Position numbers and translations under genes: made by a program
Shown here: in pieces, positions 9,061-17,045 of the stretch
Numbering within the stretch: the first letter of the stretch is position 1
Layout of the letters: the number at the start of each line of letters is the position of its first letter
From: Intrasporangium flavum
GTDB taxonomy: Bacteria; Actinomycetota; Actinomycetes; Actinomycetales; Dermatophilaceae
NCBI RefSeq assembly: GCF_001956915.1
Contig: NZ_MLJO01000013.1
Coordinates: 124,001-188,000 of the forward strand
Length of the DNA: 64,000 nt
Direction: 5' to 3'
The notes under the pieces: model-generated
The model's database searches: none
Told to the model about the DNA's origin: nothing
What the model saw: only the letters and a program-made list of their open reading frames with translations

Positions 9061-9495
9061 ATGACCGCCACCCCCATCGGCCCCACCGGACCCGTCGCGT
9101 CGGTCGGAGGCACGAGCCTCAGCTCCACCGCCCCCACCCGTGCGCCCAAGCAGACCATGGACTCGACGGTCTTCATGGACCTGCTCGTGACCCAGCTGAA
9201 GAACCAGGACCCGAGCTCGCCCATGGACACCAACGCCATGATCGGGCAGACGACCCAGCTCGCCGTCATGGAGAAGCTGAGCCAGATGGCGGCCGACAGC
9301 ACGCAGGGCCTGCAGGCCCAGCAGCGCAGCGCGGCAGCCGCGCTCCTCGGTCGCACCGTCACCTACCTCGACGCGACCGGCGCCCCGGCGACCGGCACCG
9401 CGTCGGCCGTCTCCTTCACCGGTGCCACCCCCACCGTCACCGTCGGCTCGGCGAGCATCCCCCTCGCCTCGATCACCGGGGTCGCCGGCGCCTGA
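9061..9495 (+). CDS. flgD: Flagellar hook assembly scaffold FlgD
   Basis: 144 residues. FlgD caps the growing hook. The N-terminal FlgD signature is present near residues 38-75 (FMDLLVTQLKNQDPSSPMD, then TTQLAVMEKL). The C-terminal part is a short beta-rich region, so this is a compact FlgD without the full Tudor/Fn3-like extension of enterobacterial proteins. A strong ribosome site (AAGGAG at 9051-9056) precedes the ATG, which is unusual in a locus where most genes are coupled by overlap. Confidence 0.93.
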   Translation: MTATPIGPTGPVASVGGTSLSSTAPTRAPKQTMDSTVFMDLLVTQLKNQDPSSPMDTNAMIGQTTQLAVMEKLSQMAADSTQGLQAQQRSAAAALLGRTVTYLDATGAPATGTASAVSFTGATPTVTVGSASIPLASITGVAGA

Positions 9496-9539
9496 GCCGG
9501 CCCCCGCACCAGACCACCCACCCCAGAAAGGCCGTCCCC

Positions 9540-10715
9540 ATGCTCCGTTCGCTCTACTCCGGCATCTCGGGCCTGCGCGCCCACCAGACGATGCTCGACG
9601 TCACCGGCAACAACATCGCCAACGTCAACACCACCGGGTTCAAGGGCTCCTCGGCCCAGTTCCAGGACACCCTCTCGCAGCTGACCCAGGGCGCGTCCGG
9701 GCCGCAGGCCGCCACCGGCGGCATGAACCCCGCCCAGGTCGGCCTCGGCGTGCGCGTCGCCGCCGTGACGACGAGCTTCACGCAGGGCTCGGCGCAGACC
9801 ACCGGCAAGGCCACCGACATGATGATCTCCGGCGACGGCTTCTTCGTCACGAACCGGGGCGGCCAGCAGTACTACACCCGTGCGGGTGCCTTCGGCCTCG
9901 ACGCCGCAGGCCACCTCGTCGGACCCGACGGCGGCATCCTGCAGGGCTGGATGGCCGACCCGTCGGGCCGGGTCAACACCGGCGCCCCGACCACCGACCT
10001 CGTCCTGTCGCCGACGGCGATGATCCCGGCGCGCGCCACGACCGGCGTCGAGGTCGGGGGCAACCTGCCCTCCGACGCCGCCACCGGCACCGCGCTGCAG
10101 CGCGACATCCAGGTCTTCGACGCCGACGGCGTCAAGCGCACCCTGTCGCTGACCTTCACCCGCACGGCCAGCGGCTGGGACGTCGCCGCGACCGACGCGT
10201 CGGGCGCCACGGGCAGCGGCTCGCTCGCCTTCACCGCCGGCAAGCAGACGACGCCGGGGTCGGTCAGCGTCGGGGGCATCACCGTCGACCTCGGCACCGT
10301 CACCGGCTACGCCGGCAGCACGACGGTGGCCGCCACCGGCCAGAACGGCTGGGAGGCGGGCACGCTCGAGGCGTTCAGCGTCGGCGCCGACGGCTCGCTC
10401 GTCGGCTCGTTCAGCAACGGCGTCCGCCAGGCCGTCGGGCGGGTGGCCCTGGCCCGGTTCACCAACCCGGCCGGCCTCGAGAAGGCCGGGCAGTCCTCGT
10501 ACTCGGCCACGGCGAACTCCGGCAACGCGCAGGTCGGGCAGGCCGGCGACTCGGGCTTCGGCTCGCTCGTGGGCGGCGCGCTCGAGATGAGCAACGTCGA
10601 CCTCTCGCAGGAGTTCACCAACCTCATCGTCGCCCAGCGCGGCTTCCAGGCGAACGCCCGCATCATCACGACCTCGGACCAGGTGCTCCAGGAGCTCGTC
10701 GACCTGAAGCGCTGA
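9540..10715 (+). CDS. flgE: Flagellar hook protein FlgE
   Basis: 391 residues. It polymerises into the hook. The N-terminus MLRSLYSGISGLRAHQ with DVTGNNIANVNTTGFK is the classic flagellar rod/hook domain, and the C-terminus EMSNVDLSQEFTNLIVAQRGFQANARII is its partner coiled-coil strand. The middle is a Gly/Thr-rich hook domain. GAAAGG at 9526-9531 is the likely ribosome site. No flgF or flgG homologue is present in the locus, so FlgE is the only long axial protein encoded here. Confidence 0.95.
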   Translation: MLRSLYSGISGLRAHQTMLDVTGNNIANVNTTGFKGSSAQFQDTLSQLTQGASGPQAATGGMNPAQVGLGVRVAAVTTSFTQGSAQTTGKATDMMISGDGFFVTNRGGQQYYTRAGAFGLDAAGHLVGPDGGILQGWMADPSGRVNTGAPTTDLVLSPTAMIPARATTGVEVGGNLPSDAATGTALQRDIQVFDADGVKRTLSLTFTRTASGWDVAATDASGATGSGSLAFTAGKQTTPGSVSVGGITVDLGTVTGYAGSTTVAATGQNGWEAGTLEAFSVGADGSLVGSFSNGVRQAVGRVALARFTNPAGLEKAGQSSYSATANSGNAQVGQAGDSGFGSLVGGALEMSNVDLSQEFTNLIVAQRGFQANARIITTSDQVLQELVDLKR

Positions 10716-10717
10716 CC

Positions 10718-10744
10718 TTACGGTCGGTCGCCCCCTGCCGATAG
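10718..10744 (+). promoter_or_regulatory. FliA/WhiG-type promoter of flbD-motA-motB
   Basis: TTAC at 10718-10721, a 15-base spacer and GCCGATAG at 10737-10744. The motif starts directly after the flgE stop. The predicted start near 10751 leaves a leader of about 43 bases before flbD. Confidence 0.83.
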
Positions 10745-10793
10745 AGGGGGGCGGAGGCACGAGCGCCCCGCCCCCCCCGACAGGAACGGCCAG

Positions 10794-11120
10794 ATGATCG
10801 CAGTCACCCGCCTCAACGGGTCACGCTTCGCGGTGAACCCCGACCTCATCGAGCGTGTCCAGGAGAACCCGGACACGACGCTCGTCATGGTCGGCGGCGC
10901 CACGTACGTCGTGCGCGAGAGCCTGCCCGAGGTCATCGCGCTCATCGCCGAGTTCCGCGCGCTCGTCATCGCCACGGCCCACGCGTACACCCCGGGTGAC
11001 GGGCCGCGCCTCAGCGTCCTTCGGGGAGAGGGCGACTCGATCGCCGCCGCGGAGGCCGCCACGGCCGCCGGGGCCGCCGCGGCGGCCGCACCGACGCCGA
11101 TCCGGCCCACCGAGCGATAA
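10794..11120 (+). CDS. flbD: FlbD family flagellar protein
   Basis: 108 residues. The first 65 match the small FlbD family found beside motA in many motile Gram-positives: IAVTRLNGSRFAVNPDLIERV, then a strand TTLVMVGGATYVVRES and a helix. Its biochemical role is not known to me. The remaining 40 residues are an Ala-rich extension (TAAGAAAAAAPTP) beyond the usual family length. Caulobacter FlbD, a sigma-54 activator, is an unrelated protein with the same name. Confidence 0.85.
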   Translation: MIAVTRLNGSRFAVNPDLIERVQENPDTTLVMVGGATYVVRESLPEVIALIAEFRALVIATAHAYTPGDGPRLSVLRGEGDSIAAAEAATAAGAAAAAAPTPIRPTER

Positions 11121-11131
11121 GGAGCGCACCG

Positions 11132-11950
11132 ATGGACCCCTCACTCGTCATCGGACTCGTCCTCGCGTTCGGGTCCGTCTTCGCCGTCGTCACCCTCGAG
11201 GGCGCGCACATCGGGTCCCTGTTCCTGCCCCCGCCGATGATCCTCGTGTTCGGGGCCACCCTCGCCGTGGGCATCGCCGGCAACACCCTCAAGGACAGCC
11301 TGCGCGCCTTCAAGGCCGTGCCCAAGGCGTTCACCGGCAAGGCGCCAGCGCCGCAGGAGAGCATCGAGCAGATCGTCCACCTGGCCGAGAAGGCCCGGGC
11401 CGAGGGCCTGCTCGCGCTCGAGGCCGAGGCGTCCGACAGCAAGGACCCGTTCCTGGCCCAGGCCCTGCAGAACGTCGCCGACGGCACCGACCCGGAGGAG
11501 CTGCGCATCCTCATGGAGGACCAGATCGGCACCCGGGCCCGCTCCGACCACGCCGACTCGAAGTTCTTCGCCGCGCTCGGTGGCTACGCGCCCACGATGG
11601 GCATCGTCGGCACGGTCGTCTCGCTGACGCACGTCCTCGAGAACCTCTCCAACCCCGACGAGCTAGGCCCGATGATCGCCAGCGCCTTCGTCGCGACCCT
11701 CTGGGGCCTGCTGTCGGCCAACTTCATCTGGCTGCCGCTGTCGGCCCGCATCGCCCGCCTGTCCGAGCTCGAGGTCGAGCGGATGACGCTCGTCATGGAG
11801 GGCGTCCTCGCCGTCCAGAGCGGCGCCCAGCCGCTGCTGCTCGCCGACCGCCTGCGCGCCATGGTGCCCGAGCGCGGGACAGGCAAGGACGGCAAGGGCG
11901 GCAAGGGCGGCAAGGGCGCCAAGGACGTCAAGGACAAGGAGGCGGCGTGA
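11132..11950 (+). CDS. motA: Flagellar motor stator protein MotA
   Basis: 272 residues. MotA is the four-helix subunit of the ion-driven stator. Two N-terminal membrane segments (residues 3-20 and 29-50) and two more near residues 146-168 and 184-205 enclose a cytoplasmic domain with the family pattern ADSKFFAALGGYAPTMGIVGTV. The last 25 residues are an unusual Lys/Gly tail built from 9-base repeats. An AAGGAG site (11119-11124) precedes the ATG, and the stop overlaps the motB GTG. Confidence 0.95.
   Translation: MDPSLVIGLVLAFGSVFAVVTLEGAHIGSLFLPPPMILVFGATLAVGIAGNTLKDSLRAFKAVPKAFTGKAPAPQESIEQIVHLAEKARAEGLLALEAEASDSKDPFLAQALQNVADGTDPEELRILMEDQIGTRARSDHADSKFFAALGGYAPTMGIVGTVVSLTHVLENLSNPDELGPMIASAFVATLWGLLSANFIWLPLSARIARLSELEVERMTLVMEGVLAVQSGAQPLLLADRLRAMVPERGTGKDGKGGKGGKGAKDVKDKEAA
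11884..11933 (+). repeat. 9-base tandem repeat in the motA tail
   Basis: Repeated GGCAAGGGC units encode the Gly-Lys-rich C-terminal tail of MotA (pattern KGGKGGKGAK). The tail would be cytoplasmic and strongly basic. Confidence 0.8.
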
Positions 11951-12750
11951 GCCGCCGGCGCTCGACGCGCAAACCGCCGGAGAAGTTCCACGTCGACGAG
12001 CGGTGGGCCGTGTCGTACATGGACATGATCACCGTGCTCTTCTGCCTCTTCGTCGTGCTCTACGCGATGTCGACGGTCGACCAGAACCGGTTCGAGAAGC
12101 TGCGCAACTCCCTCGCCACCGGGTTCGGCACGACGATCACCCAGCGGATCGACACCGCGAGCGGCACGGTCGTGCCGCCGTCGGTGGCCAAGAAGGACTC
12201 CGAGGGCTTCGCCGACCTCGCCCTCGCCACCAAGGACGTCAACCGCTTCGCGGCCATCCAGAAGGAGATGACGCGGCGCCTCACCGTCCAGGGCCTGCAG
12301 AAGGACGTCCAGTTCCACATCGACCAGCGCGGCCTCACGGTGCGCCTCGTCGGGTCGCAGACGTTCTTCAGCCCGGACAGCTCGATGCTGACGGCGCGGG
12401 CCAACCGCATCCTCGACGCCATCACCCCGGTCATCGTGCCCACCCGCCTGCAGGTGTCCGTCGAGGGGCACGCGGCCAACCTCCGCACCTCCTACCCGTC
12501 GGTGTGGGAGCTGTCGGCCGAGCGCGCCACGAAGGTGCTCCGGGCCATGGTCGAGCGCGACCACCTGCCGGGCTCGCGCATCGGGGCCACGGGCTTCGGC
12601 TCCTCCCGCCCCGCGAGCCGGGGCCGGACCGACGCCGACTACCGGCAGAACCGACGCGTCGACGTCGTCGTGCTCTCCGACCAGCCCGAGAGCGTGCGCG
12701 CGCTCATCCCCGAGGCGCTCAAGGCGCGGGTGGCCCAGACCCGCTCGTGA
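11947..12750 (+). CDS. motB: Flagellar motor stator protein MotB
   Basis: 267 residues with a GTG start overlapping motA by four bases. MotB anchors the stator to peptidoglycan. One membrane helix lies near residues 22-42, and the proton-binding Asp of the family is at residue 26 in the SYMDMITVLFCLF context. A plug/linker follows, then an OmpA-like domain near residues 130-255 with the peptidoglycan-binding pattern VEGHAANLR and the closing RQNRRVDVVVL. The helix gives no clear evidence for sodium rather than proton use. Confidence 0.95.
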   Translation: MSRRRSTRKPPEKFHVDERWAVSYMDMITVLFCLFVVLYAMSTVDQNRFEKLRNSLATGFGTTITQRIDTASGTVVPPSVAKKDSEGFADLALATKDVNRFAAIQKEMTRRLTVQGLQKDVQFHIDQRGLTVRLVGSQTFFSPDSSMLTARANRILDAITPVIVPTRLQVSVEGHAANLRTSYPSVWELSAERATKVLRAMVERDHLPGSRIGATGFGSSRPASRGRTDADYRQNRRVDVVVLSDQPESVRALIPEALKARVAQTRS

Positions 12751-12782
12751 CCGGCCGCACGCGCCGGGCCCGCCCGGCCCGC

Positions 12783-12830
12783 GCCTCGACACGTGCCTCG
12801 ACACGGGCCTTGACGCGTGCCTTAACACGG
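12783..12830 (+). repeat. Four degenerate 12-base repeats upstream of fliM
   Basis: Four consecutive 12-base units start with GCCT at 12783, 12795, 12807 and 12819. They differ at a few positions, and the last contains the TTAA of the fliM promoter. They lie in the 106-base gap between motB and fliM and do not code for anything visible. Confidence 0.8.
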
Positions 12831-12848
12831 GGCGGTCCCTGCCGATAG
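12822..12848 (+). promoter_or_regulatory. FliA/WhiG-type promoter of the fliM-to-flhA operon
   Basis: TTAA at 12822-12825, a 15-base spacer and GCCGATAG at 12841-12848. A start of transcription 6-9 bases downstream would fall on or beside the GTG at 12857, so the fliM mRNA is predicted to be leaderless. Confidence 0.83.
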
Positions 12849-12856
12849 TGCCGGGC

Positions 12857-13807
12857 GTGACCATGCACGCCGTCGGGGCGACCGCGCAGCGGACCGCGGA
12901 GCCGTACGACTTCCGCCGACCCACGACGCTCGCGCGCGAGCACAGCCGGATCCTCGAGGCGGCCTTCGACTCCTTCGCCCGCCAGTGGGGCACCCAGCTG
13001 ACCGCCAAGGTGCGCACCAAGTCGACGGCCACCACCGAGTCGGTCGTCGTGCAGACCTACGACGAGTACACCGCGTCGCTGCCGACGGTCACGTGCATGG
13101 TGCGGTGCGTGCTCGGCGACACGGCGGCCAAGATGGTCGTGCAGTTCCCGACGCCGGTCGCGCTCGGCTGGGTCGCCCGGATGCTCGGCGGCAGCTCGGA
13201 CAAGGCCGGGCTCGAGCGCAAGCTCACCCCCATCGAGCACGCGCTCGTCAAGGCGGTCGTCGAGGAGTCGCTGGACGTCCTCGCGTACGCCCTCGGGCCG
13301 CTGCTGCCGGCCGAGGCGCGCGTCGAGTCGATCCAGTACAACTCGCAGTTCGCCCAGGCCGCCGCGCCGTCCGACCTCATGGTCGTCGTGACGTGCGGCG
13401 TGCAGGTGGGGGAGACCACCTCGCCCGTCACCTTCGCGATCCCGGCCGACACGATCCTGCCGCAGCTCGGCGCCGTCAACCCGGTGGCGAGCAGCGAGAA
13501 CGCTGCCGAGCTGACCCGCGAGCAGGTCGCCCTCGTTCCCGTCGAGGTGACGGTCCGGCTCGCGTCGGTCGCCGTGACCCCGGAGCAGGTGCTGACCCTC
13601 GCGGTCGGCGACACCATCCCGCTGCCGCACCACGCCCGCGACCCGTTCCACCTCACCGTCGAGGGCCAGGACCTCGCGCGCGCCATGGTCGTGCGCTCCG
13701 GCTCGCGCGCGGCGGCGCAGGTCGTCTCGCTCGTGCCGTCGCCGGCGGCTCCGGCCCTCCCCACCACCCCCGACGCCTCCGCCCCCACCCAGGAGTACCG
13801 CCCGTGA
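12857..13807 (+). CDS. fliM: Flagellar motor switch protein FliM
   Basis: 316 residues. FliM is the middle component of the C-ring. It begins almost directly with YDFRRPTTLAREHSR, the start of the middle domain in actinobacterial FliM as I remember it; the N-terminal CheY-binding peptide (EIDALL-type) is absent. The CheC-like middle domain includes FPTPVALGWVARMLGG and LTPIEHALVKAVVEESLD. The C-terminal SpoA-like domain is near residues 225-295. The GTG at 12857 was chosen because an upstream GTG at 12848 lies inside the promoter -10 element; an ATG at 12863 is also possible. Confidence 0.92.
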   Translation: MTMHAVGATAQRTAEPYDFRRPTTLAREHSRILEAAFDSFARQWGTQLTAKVRTKSTATTESVVVQTYDEYTASLPTVTCMVRCVLGDTAAKMVVQFPTPVALGWVARMLGGSSDKAGLERKLTPIEHALVKAVVEESLDVLAYALGPLLPAEARVESIQYNSQFAQAAAPSDLMVVVTCGVQVGETTSPVTFAIPADTILPQLGAVNPVASSENAAELTREQVALVPVEVTVRLASVAVTPEQVLTLAVGDTIPLPHHARDPFHLTVEGQDLARAMVVRSGSRAAAQVVSLVPSPAAPALPTTPDASAPTQEYRP

Positions 13808-14553
13808 GCACCGCAACCCTCGTCTCCGCAGCCGAGCACCTCGTGGCCTCCCTGCCCGTCCCCGGCCTGCGCGTCCTCGGGCAGGTCGGGCCGGACGCCG
13901 TCGCCGGGCCCGCCGACGCGGCCGTCGTGGCCGCCTCGCTCGTCGGACCGCACCCGGCCGACCTCGTGCTCGTCGCCCTCGACACCCGGTTCGTCGCCGA
14001 GGCGGGCGGCGGGCCCGCCGCGTCGGCCACAGTCGTCCTGCGCCCGGCATTCGAGCGCGCGGCCGCGGCCCTCGGTGACGGCGTCCTGTCCGAGCTCGTC
14101 GACGGCGACCCGAGCGGGGTGCTGTCCGACCCGGAGGGGGCCGCCTTCTTCGAGATCTCCGACGGCGCAGCGCCGTTCGGCTGGCTGGCGGTCCGACGCG
14201 CCCCGGGTGCGCCGGCGACGGCATCGGCCGGGTCGACGCCGTTCGCCTCGTCCACGGCCTCGTCCACGGCCCCGTCCGCCGGCGAGCCGGCCGGGGCGTT
14301 CGACGGTCGCCTGCGCCGGATCCAGGACGTCGAGATGGCCCTGACCGTCGAGATCGGCCGGACGCGGATGAGCGTGCGCGACGCGCTGTCGCTCGAGCCC
14401 GGTGCGGTCGTCGAGCTCGACCGCTCCGCGGGCGCGCCCGTCGACGTGCTGCTCAACGGCCGCCGGATCGCCCTTGGCGAGGTCGTCGTCGTCGACCAGG
14501 ACTACGCCGTGCGCATCTCCCGGATCCTCGACACCGCCGAGGGCCGGCCCTGA
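13804..14553 (+). CDS. fliN: Flagellar motor switch protein FliN, long form
   Basis: 249 residues with a GTG start overlapping fliM by four bases. FliN forms the lower C-ring. The SpoA domain lies near residues 170-245 (VEMALTVEIGRTRMSVRDAL, then VVDQDYAVRISRI). The preceding 165 residues are a CheC/FliY-like N-terminal domain followed by a Ser/Thr/Ala/Pro linker, so the protein is about twice the size of enterobacterial FliN. No clear CheC-type phosphatase motif is visible. Confidence 0.9.
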   Translation: MSTATLVSAAEHLVASLPVPGLRVLGQVGPDAVAGPADAAVVAASLVGPHPADLVLVALDTRFVAEAGGGPAASATVVLRPAFERAAAALGDGVLSELVDGDPSGVLSDPEGAAFFEISDGAAPFGWLAVRRAPGAPATASAGSTPFASSTASSTAPSAGEPAGAFDGRLRRIQDVEMALTVEIGRTRMSVRDALSLEPGAVVELDRSAGAPVDVLLNGRRIALGEVVVVDQDYAVRISRILDTAEGRP

Positions 14554-15099
14554 ATGGAACCGCTCGTCCTGGGCCTGCGGGTCCTCGTCTCGCTCGGCGC
14601 GGTGTTCGGCCTCATGTGGCTGCTGCACCGGCGGCTGCGCGCCGGCGCCCCCGGCTTGCGGGCCAAGGTGCTCAGCGTCGTCGCGCGCCAGACCGTCGGC
14701 CCCAAGGCCTCGGTCGTGCTCGTCGACACCGACGGCAAGCGGTTCCTCCTCGGCGTGACCGAGCACGGCATCAGCGTCCTGCACACGGCCGACGTGCCCG
14801 AGCCCGTCGCGGCCGTGCCGGCCACGGGCGCGGGTCCTGAGGCGGGAGCTGACGCGGGTCCTCACACGGGTCCCGGCGACGGGCCCGACCCCGACCACGA
14901 CGCCGTCCCCGGCGACTCGCTCCCGGCGACGGCCACGCGCCGCTCGGTCCGGCAGGCGGCCTCCTTCGAGGCCGAGCTGCGGCGCCAGCGCGCCCAGGCC
15001 GTCGGCGAGCCCGGGCGGCCCGCGCGGACCGGGTCGATCCTCGAGCCGGCGACGTGGCGCCTCGCGGCCGACGCACTGCGGTCCGGTCGACGCCCGTGA
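14554..15099 (+). CDS. fliO: Flagellar biosynthetic protein FliO
   Basis: 181 residues. The ATG follows the fliN stop with no gap. One membrane helix lies near residues 5-24 (GLRVLVSLGAVFGLMWLLH), followed by Arg residues and the FliO beta-rich domain with QTVGPKASVVLVDTDGKRFLLG. The C-terminal 90 residues are Gly/Pro/Asp-rich and poorly conserved. FliO assists assembly of the FliP ring of the export gate. Confidence 0.87.
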   Translation: MEPLVLGLRVLVSLGAVFGLMWLLHRRLRAGAPGLRAKVLSVVARQTVGPKASVVLVDTDGKRFLLGVTEHGISVLHTADVPEPVAAVPATGAGPEAGADAGPHTGPGDGPDPDHDAVPGDSLPATATRRSVRQAASFEAELRRQRAQAVGEPGRPARTGSILEPATWRLAADALRSGRRP

Positions 15100-16010
15100 C
15101 GGGCGCGGTCCTCACGGCGCGCGGCCCCGCGCGGCCCCGGCCGGACGCGTCCCGCGCGTCCCGTGCGTCCAGCGGGTCGCGCCCCACGCGTCGCGCCCTC
15201 GTGCTGACGCTCCTCGTGCTCGTCGCCGCCGCCGCGCTGCTCGTCCTCGCGGCGTCGGCGGGCCACGCCGCGACGCTGCCGCACCTGCCGGCGCCGGCCC
15301 CCACGCCGACGCCGGTGCCCGGTGAGGGCTCGGGCATCGAGCTGAAGATCAACGCCCCCGACAACGCGCCGTCCTCGTCGGTCGTGACGCTCCTCGGGAT
15401 CACCCTGCTGTCGGTGGCCCCGGCCCTGCTGCTCATGATGACGTCGTTCACGAAGATCTTCGTCGTCCTGGCGATGACGCGGAACGCGCTCGGCCTCGCG
15501 TCGGTCCCGCCCAACCAGGTGCTCGCCGGCCTGACGCTGTTCCTGTCGCTGTTCATCATGTGGCCGGTGCTGACGCACGTGAACACCCTTGCGGTGCAGC
15601 CCTACCTGCACGGCCACCTCGACTTCGGGGCCGCCCTGTCGGCCGGCGCCAAGCCGCTCGCGAGCTTCATGCTGGCGCACACGCGTCAGGAGGACATCGC
15701 CCTCATGACCCGGGCCGCCGGCATCGCCAACCCGGCCACGCCCGCCGCGACCCCGCTGCAGACGCTCATCCCGGCGTTCATGATCTCCGAGCTGCGGGCC
15801 GCGTTCATCATCGGCTTCGTCATCTTCATCCCGTTCCTCGTCATCGACCTCGTCGTGTCCTCGGCCCTGATGTCGATGGGCATGATGATGCTGCCGCCGG
15901 TCATGGTGTCGCTGCCGTTCAAGGTGCTGCTCTTCATCCTCGTCGACGGGTGGGGCCTCATCATCACCGCGCTCGTGCAGAGCTACGCCGGCGGCGGGGG
16001 AGTCACGTGA
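15096..16010 (+). CDS. fliP: Flagellar export gate protein FliP
   Basis: 304 residues, GTG start, four-base overlap with fliO. FliP forms the core of the export gate. A cleavable-type signal peptide (residues 31-59, ending in GHAATLP) is typical of FliP. Four further membrane segments follow, with family motifs LLMMTSFTKIFVVLAMTRNALG, split around residue 125, and the C-terminal SLPFKVLLFILVDGW. The signature helix pair PAFMISELRAAFIIGF is present. Confidence 0.95.
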   Translation: MTGAVLTARGPARPRPDASRASRASSGSRPTRRALVLTLLVLVAAAALLVLAASAGHAATLPHLPAPAPTPTPVPGEGSGIELKINAPDNAPSSSVVTLLGITLLSVAPALLLMMTSFTKIFVVLAMTRNALGLASVPPNQVLAGLTLFLSLFIMWPVLTHVNTLAVQPYLHGHLDFGAALSAGAKPLASFMLAHTRQEDIALMTRAAGIANPATPAATPLQTLIPAFMISELRAAFIIGFVIFIPFLVIDLVVSSALMSMGMMMLPPVMVSLPFKVLLFILVDGWGLIITALVQSYAGGGGVT

Positions 16011-16279
16011 ACGCCGCCGCCGTCCTCGACATCTGCGTCCAGGCCCTCGCCGCGGCGGCAAAGCTGTCGGCGCCGGTGCTCGTCACCTCGCTCGTCGTCG
16101 GGCTCGCGGTGTCGCTCGTGCAGTCGATCACCCAGCTGCAGGAGGTCACCCTCTCCTTCGTGCCCAAGGCGGTCGCCGTCGCCATCGCCCTCGCCGTCTC
16201 CGGGCAGTGGATGATCGCCGAGATGGTGACGTTCACCCACGACCTCTTCGCGCGGCTGCCCAGCCTCCTTGGGACGTGA
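16007..16279 (+). CDS. fliQ: Flagellar export gate protein FliQ
   Basis: 90 residues, GTG start, four-base overlap with fliP. Two membrane helices lie near residues 18-38 and 52-75, with the conserved SITQLQEVTLSFVPK loop between them. FliQ packs around FliP and FliR in the gate. Length is exactly that of the family. Confidence 0.95.
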   Translation: MNAAAVLDICVQALAAAAKLSAPVLVTSLVVGLAVSLVQSITQLQEVTLSFVPKAVAVAIALAVSGQWMIAEMVTFTHDLFARLPSLLGT

Positions 16280-16286
16280 GGCACCG

Positions 16287-17045
16287 ATGACCGTCCCCAT
16301 CGACCAGGCGTGGGCCGAGGCGACGCTGCTCGCCATCGTGCGCATGACGGCGTTCCTCTTTATCGCACCGCCCTTCTCCTACAACGCCTTTCCCGCGCGG
16401 ATCAAGGCGATGCTCGGCGTCGGCCTGGGCCTCGCCGTCTCGATGCGGGCGCACTCGGCGTACACGAGCCGGGGCGACGCCGCGTTCATCACCGGGCTCG
16501 TCCTCGAGCTCGCCACGGGCCTCGCGCTCGGGTTCCTCGTCTACCTCGTCTTCGCCGCCATCCAGTCGGCCGGCTCGCTCGTCGACCTCGCGGCCGGGTT
16601 CCAGATGGCCCAGGCCTACGACCCACAGAGCATGGTCAACGGCGCCCAGTTCGCCCGCCTGACCCAGATGGCGGCCCTCGCGCTGCTCTTCTCCTCCGAC
16701 GGCTACCAGCTCGTCATCGGCGGGCTCACCGGCAGCGTCACGGCCATCCCGCTCGGCGGCGGCTTCGACCTGTCGCGCCCCGTCGAGGTCATGACGACCG
16801 CGACCACGGGCATGTTCGTCGCGGCCGTGCAGATCGCCGGCCCACTCATGGCCGTCCTCTTCCTCGCCGACGTCGGCCTCGGGCTGCTGACGCGGGTCGC
16901 CCCGGCCCTCAACGCCTTCCAGCTCGGCTTCCCGCTCAAGGTCCTCATCACGCTCGGCCTCGCCGGCGTCATGTTCCTCGCCATCCCGCGCGTCGTGTCG
17001 GGGCTCGCCCACGAGTCCGCGCGCCTGCTTCTGGGGGTGGGCTGA
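16287..17045 (+). CDS. fliR: Flagellar export gate protein FliR
   Basis: 252 residues with five to six membrane segments. FliR completes the FliPQR gate. Family motifs include RIKAMLGVGLGLAVS and DLAAGFQMAQAYDPQS. The ATG at 16287 has GAGG 5 bases upstream and starts after the fliQ stop. A TTG at 16269 would add six residues and overlap fliQ, but adds nothing FliR-like. Confidence 0.94.
   Translation: MTVPIDQAWAEATLLAIVRMTAFLFIAPPFSYNAFPARIKAMLGVGLGLAVSMRAHSAYTSRGDAAFITGLVLELATGLALGFLVYLVFAAIQSAGSLVDLAAGFQMAQAYDPQSMVNGAQFARLTQMAALALLFSSDGYQLVIGGLTGSVTAIPLGGGFDLSRPVEVMTTATTGMFVAAVQIAGPLMAVLFLADVGLGLLTRVAPALNAFQLGFPLKVLITLGLAGVMFLAIPRVVSGLAHESARLLLGVG

Noticed and set aside
12848..12856. GTG at 12848 as the fliM start
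   Set aside because: It lies on the last base of the promoter -10 element and would not be transcribed from that promoter.
16269..16286. TTG at 16269 as the fliR start
   Set aside because: It adds six residues overlapping fliQ, whereas the ATG at 16287 has a GAGG ribosome site and starts at the usual FliR N-terminus.
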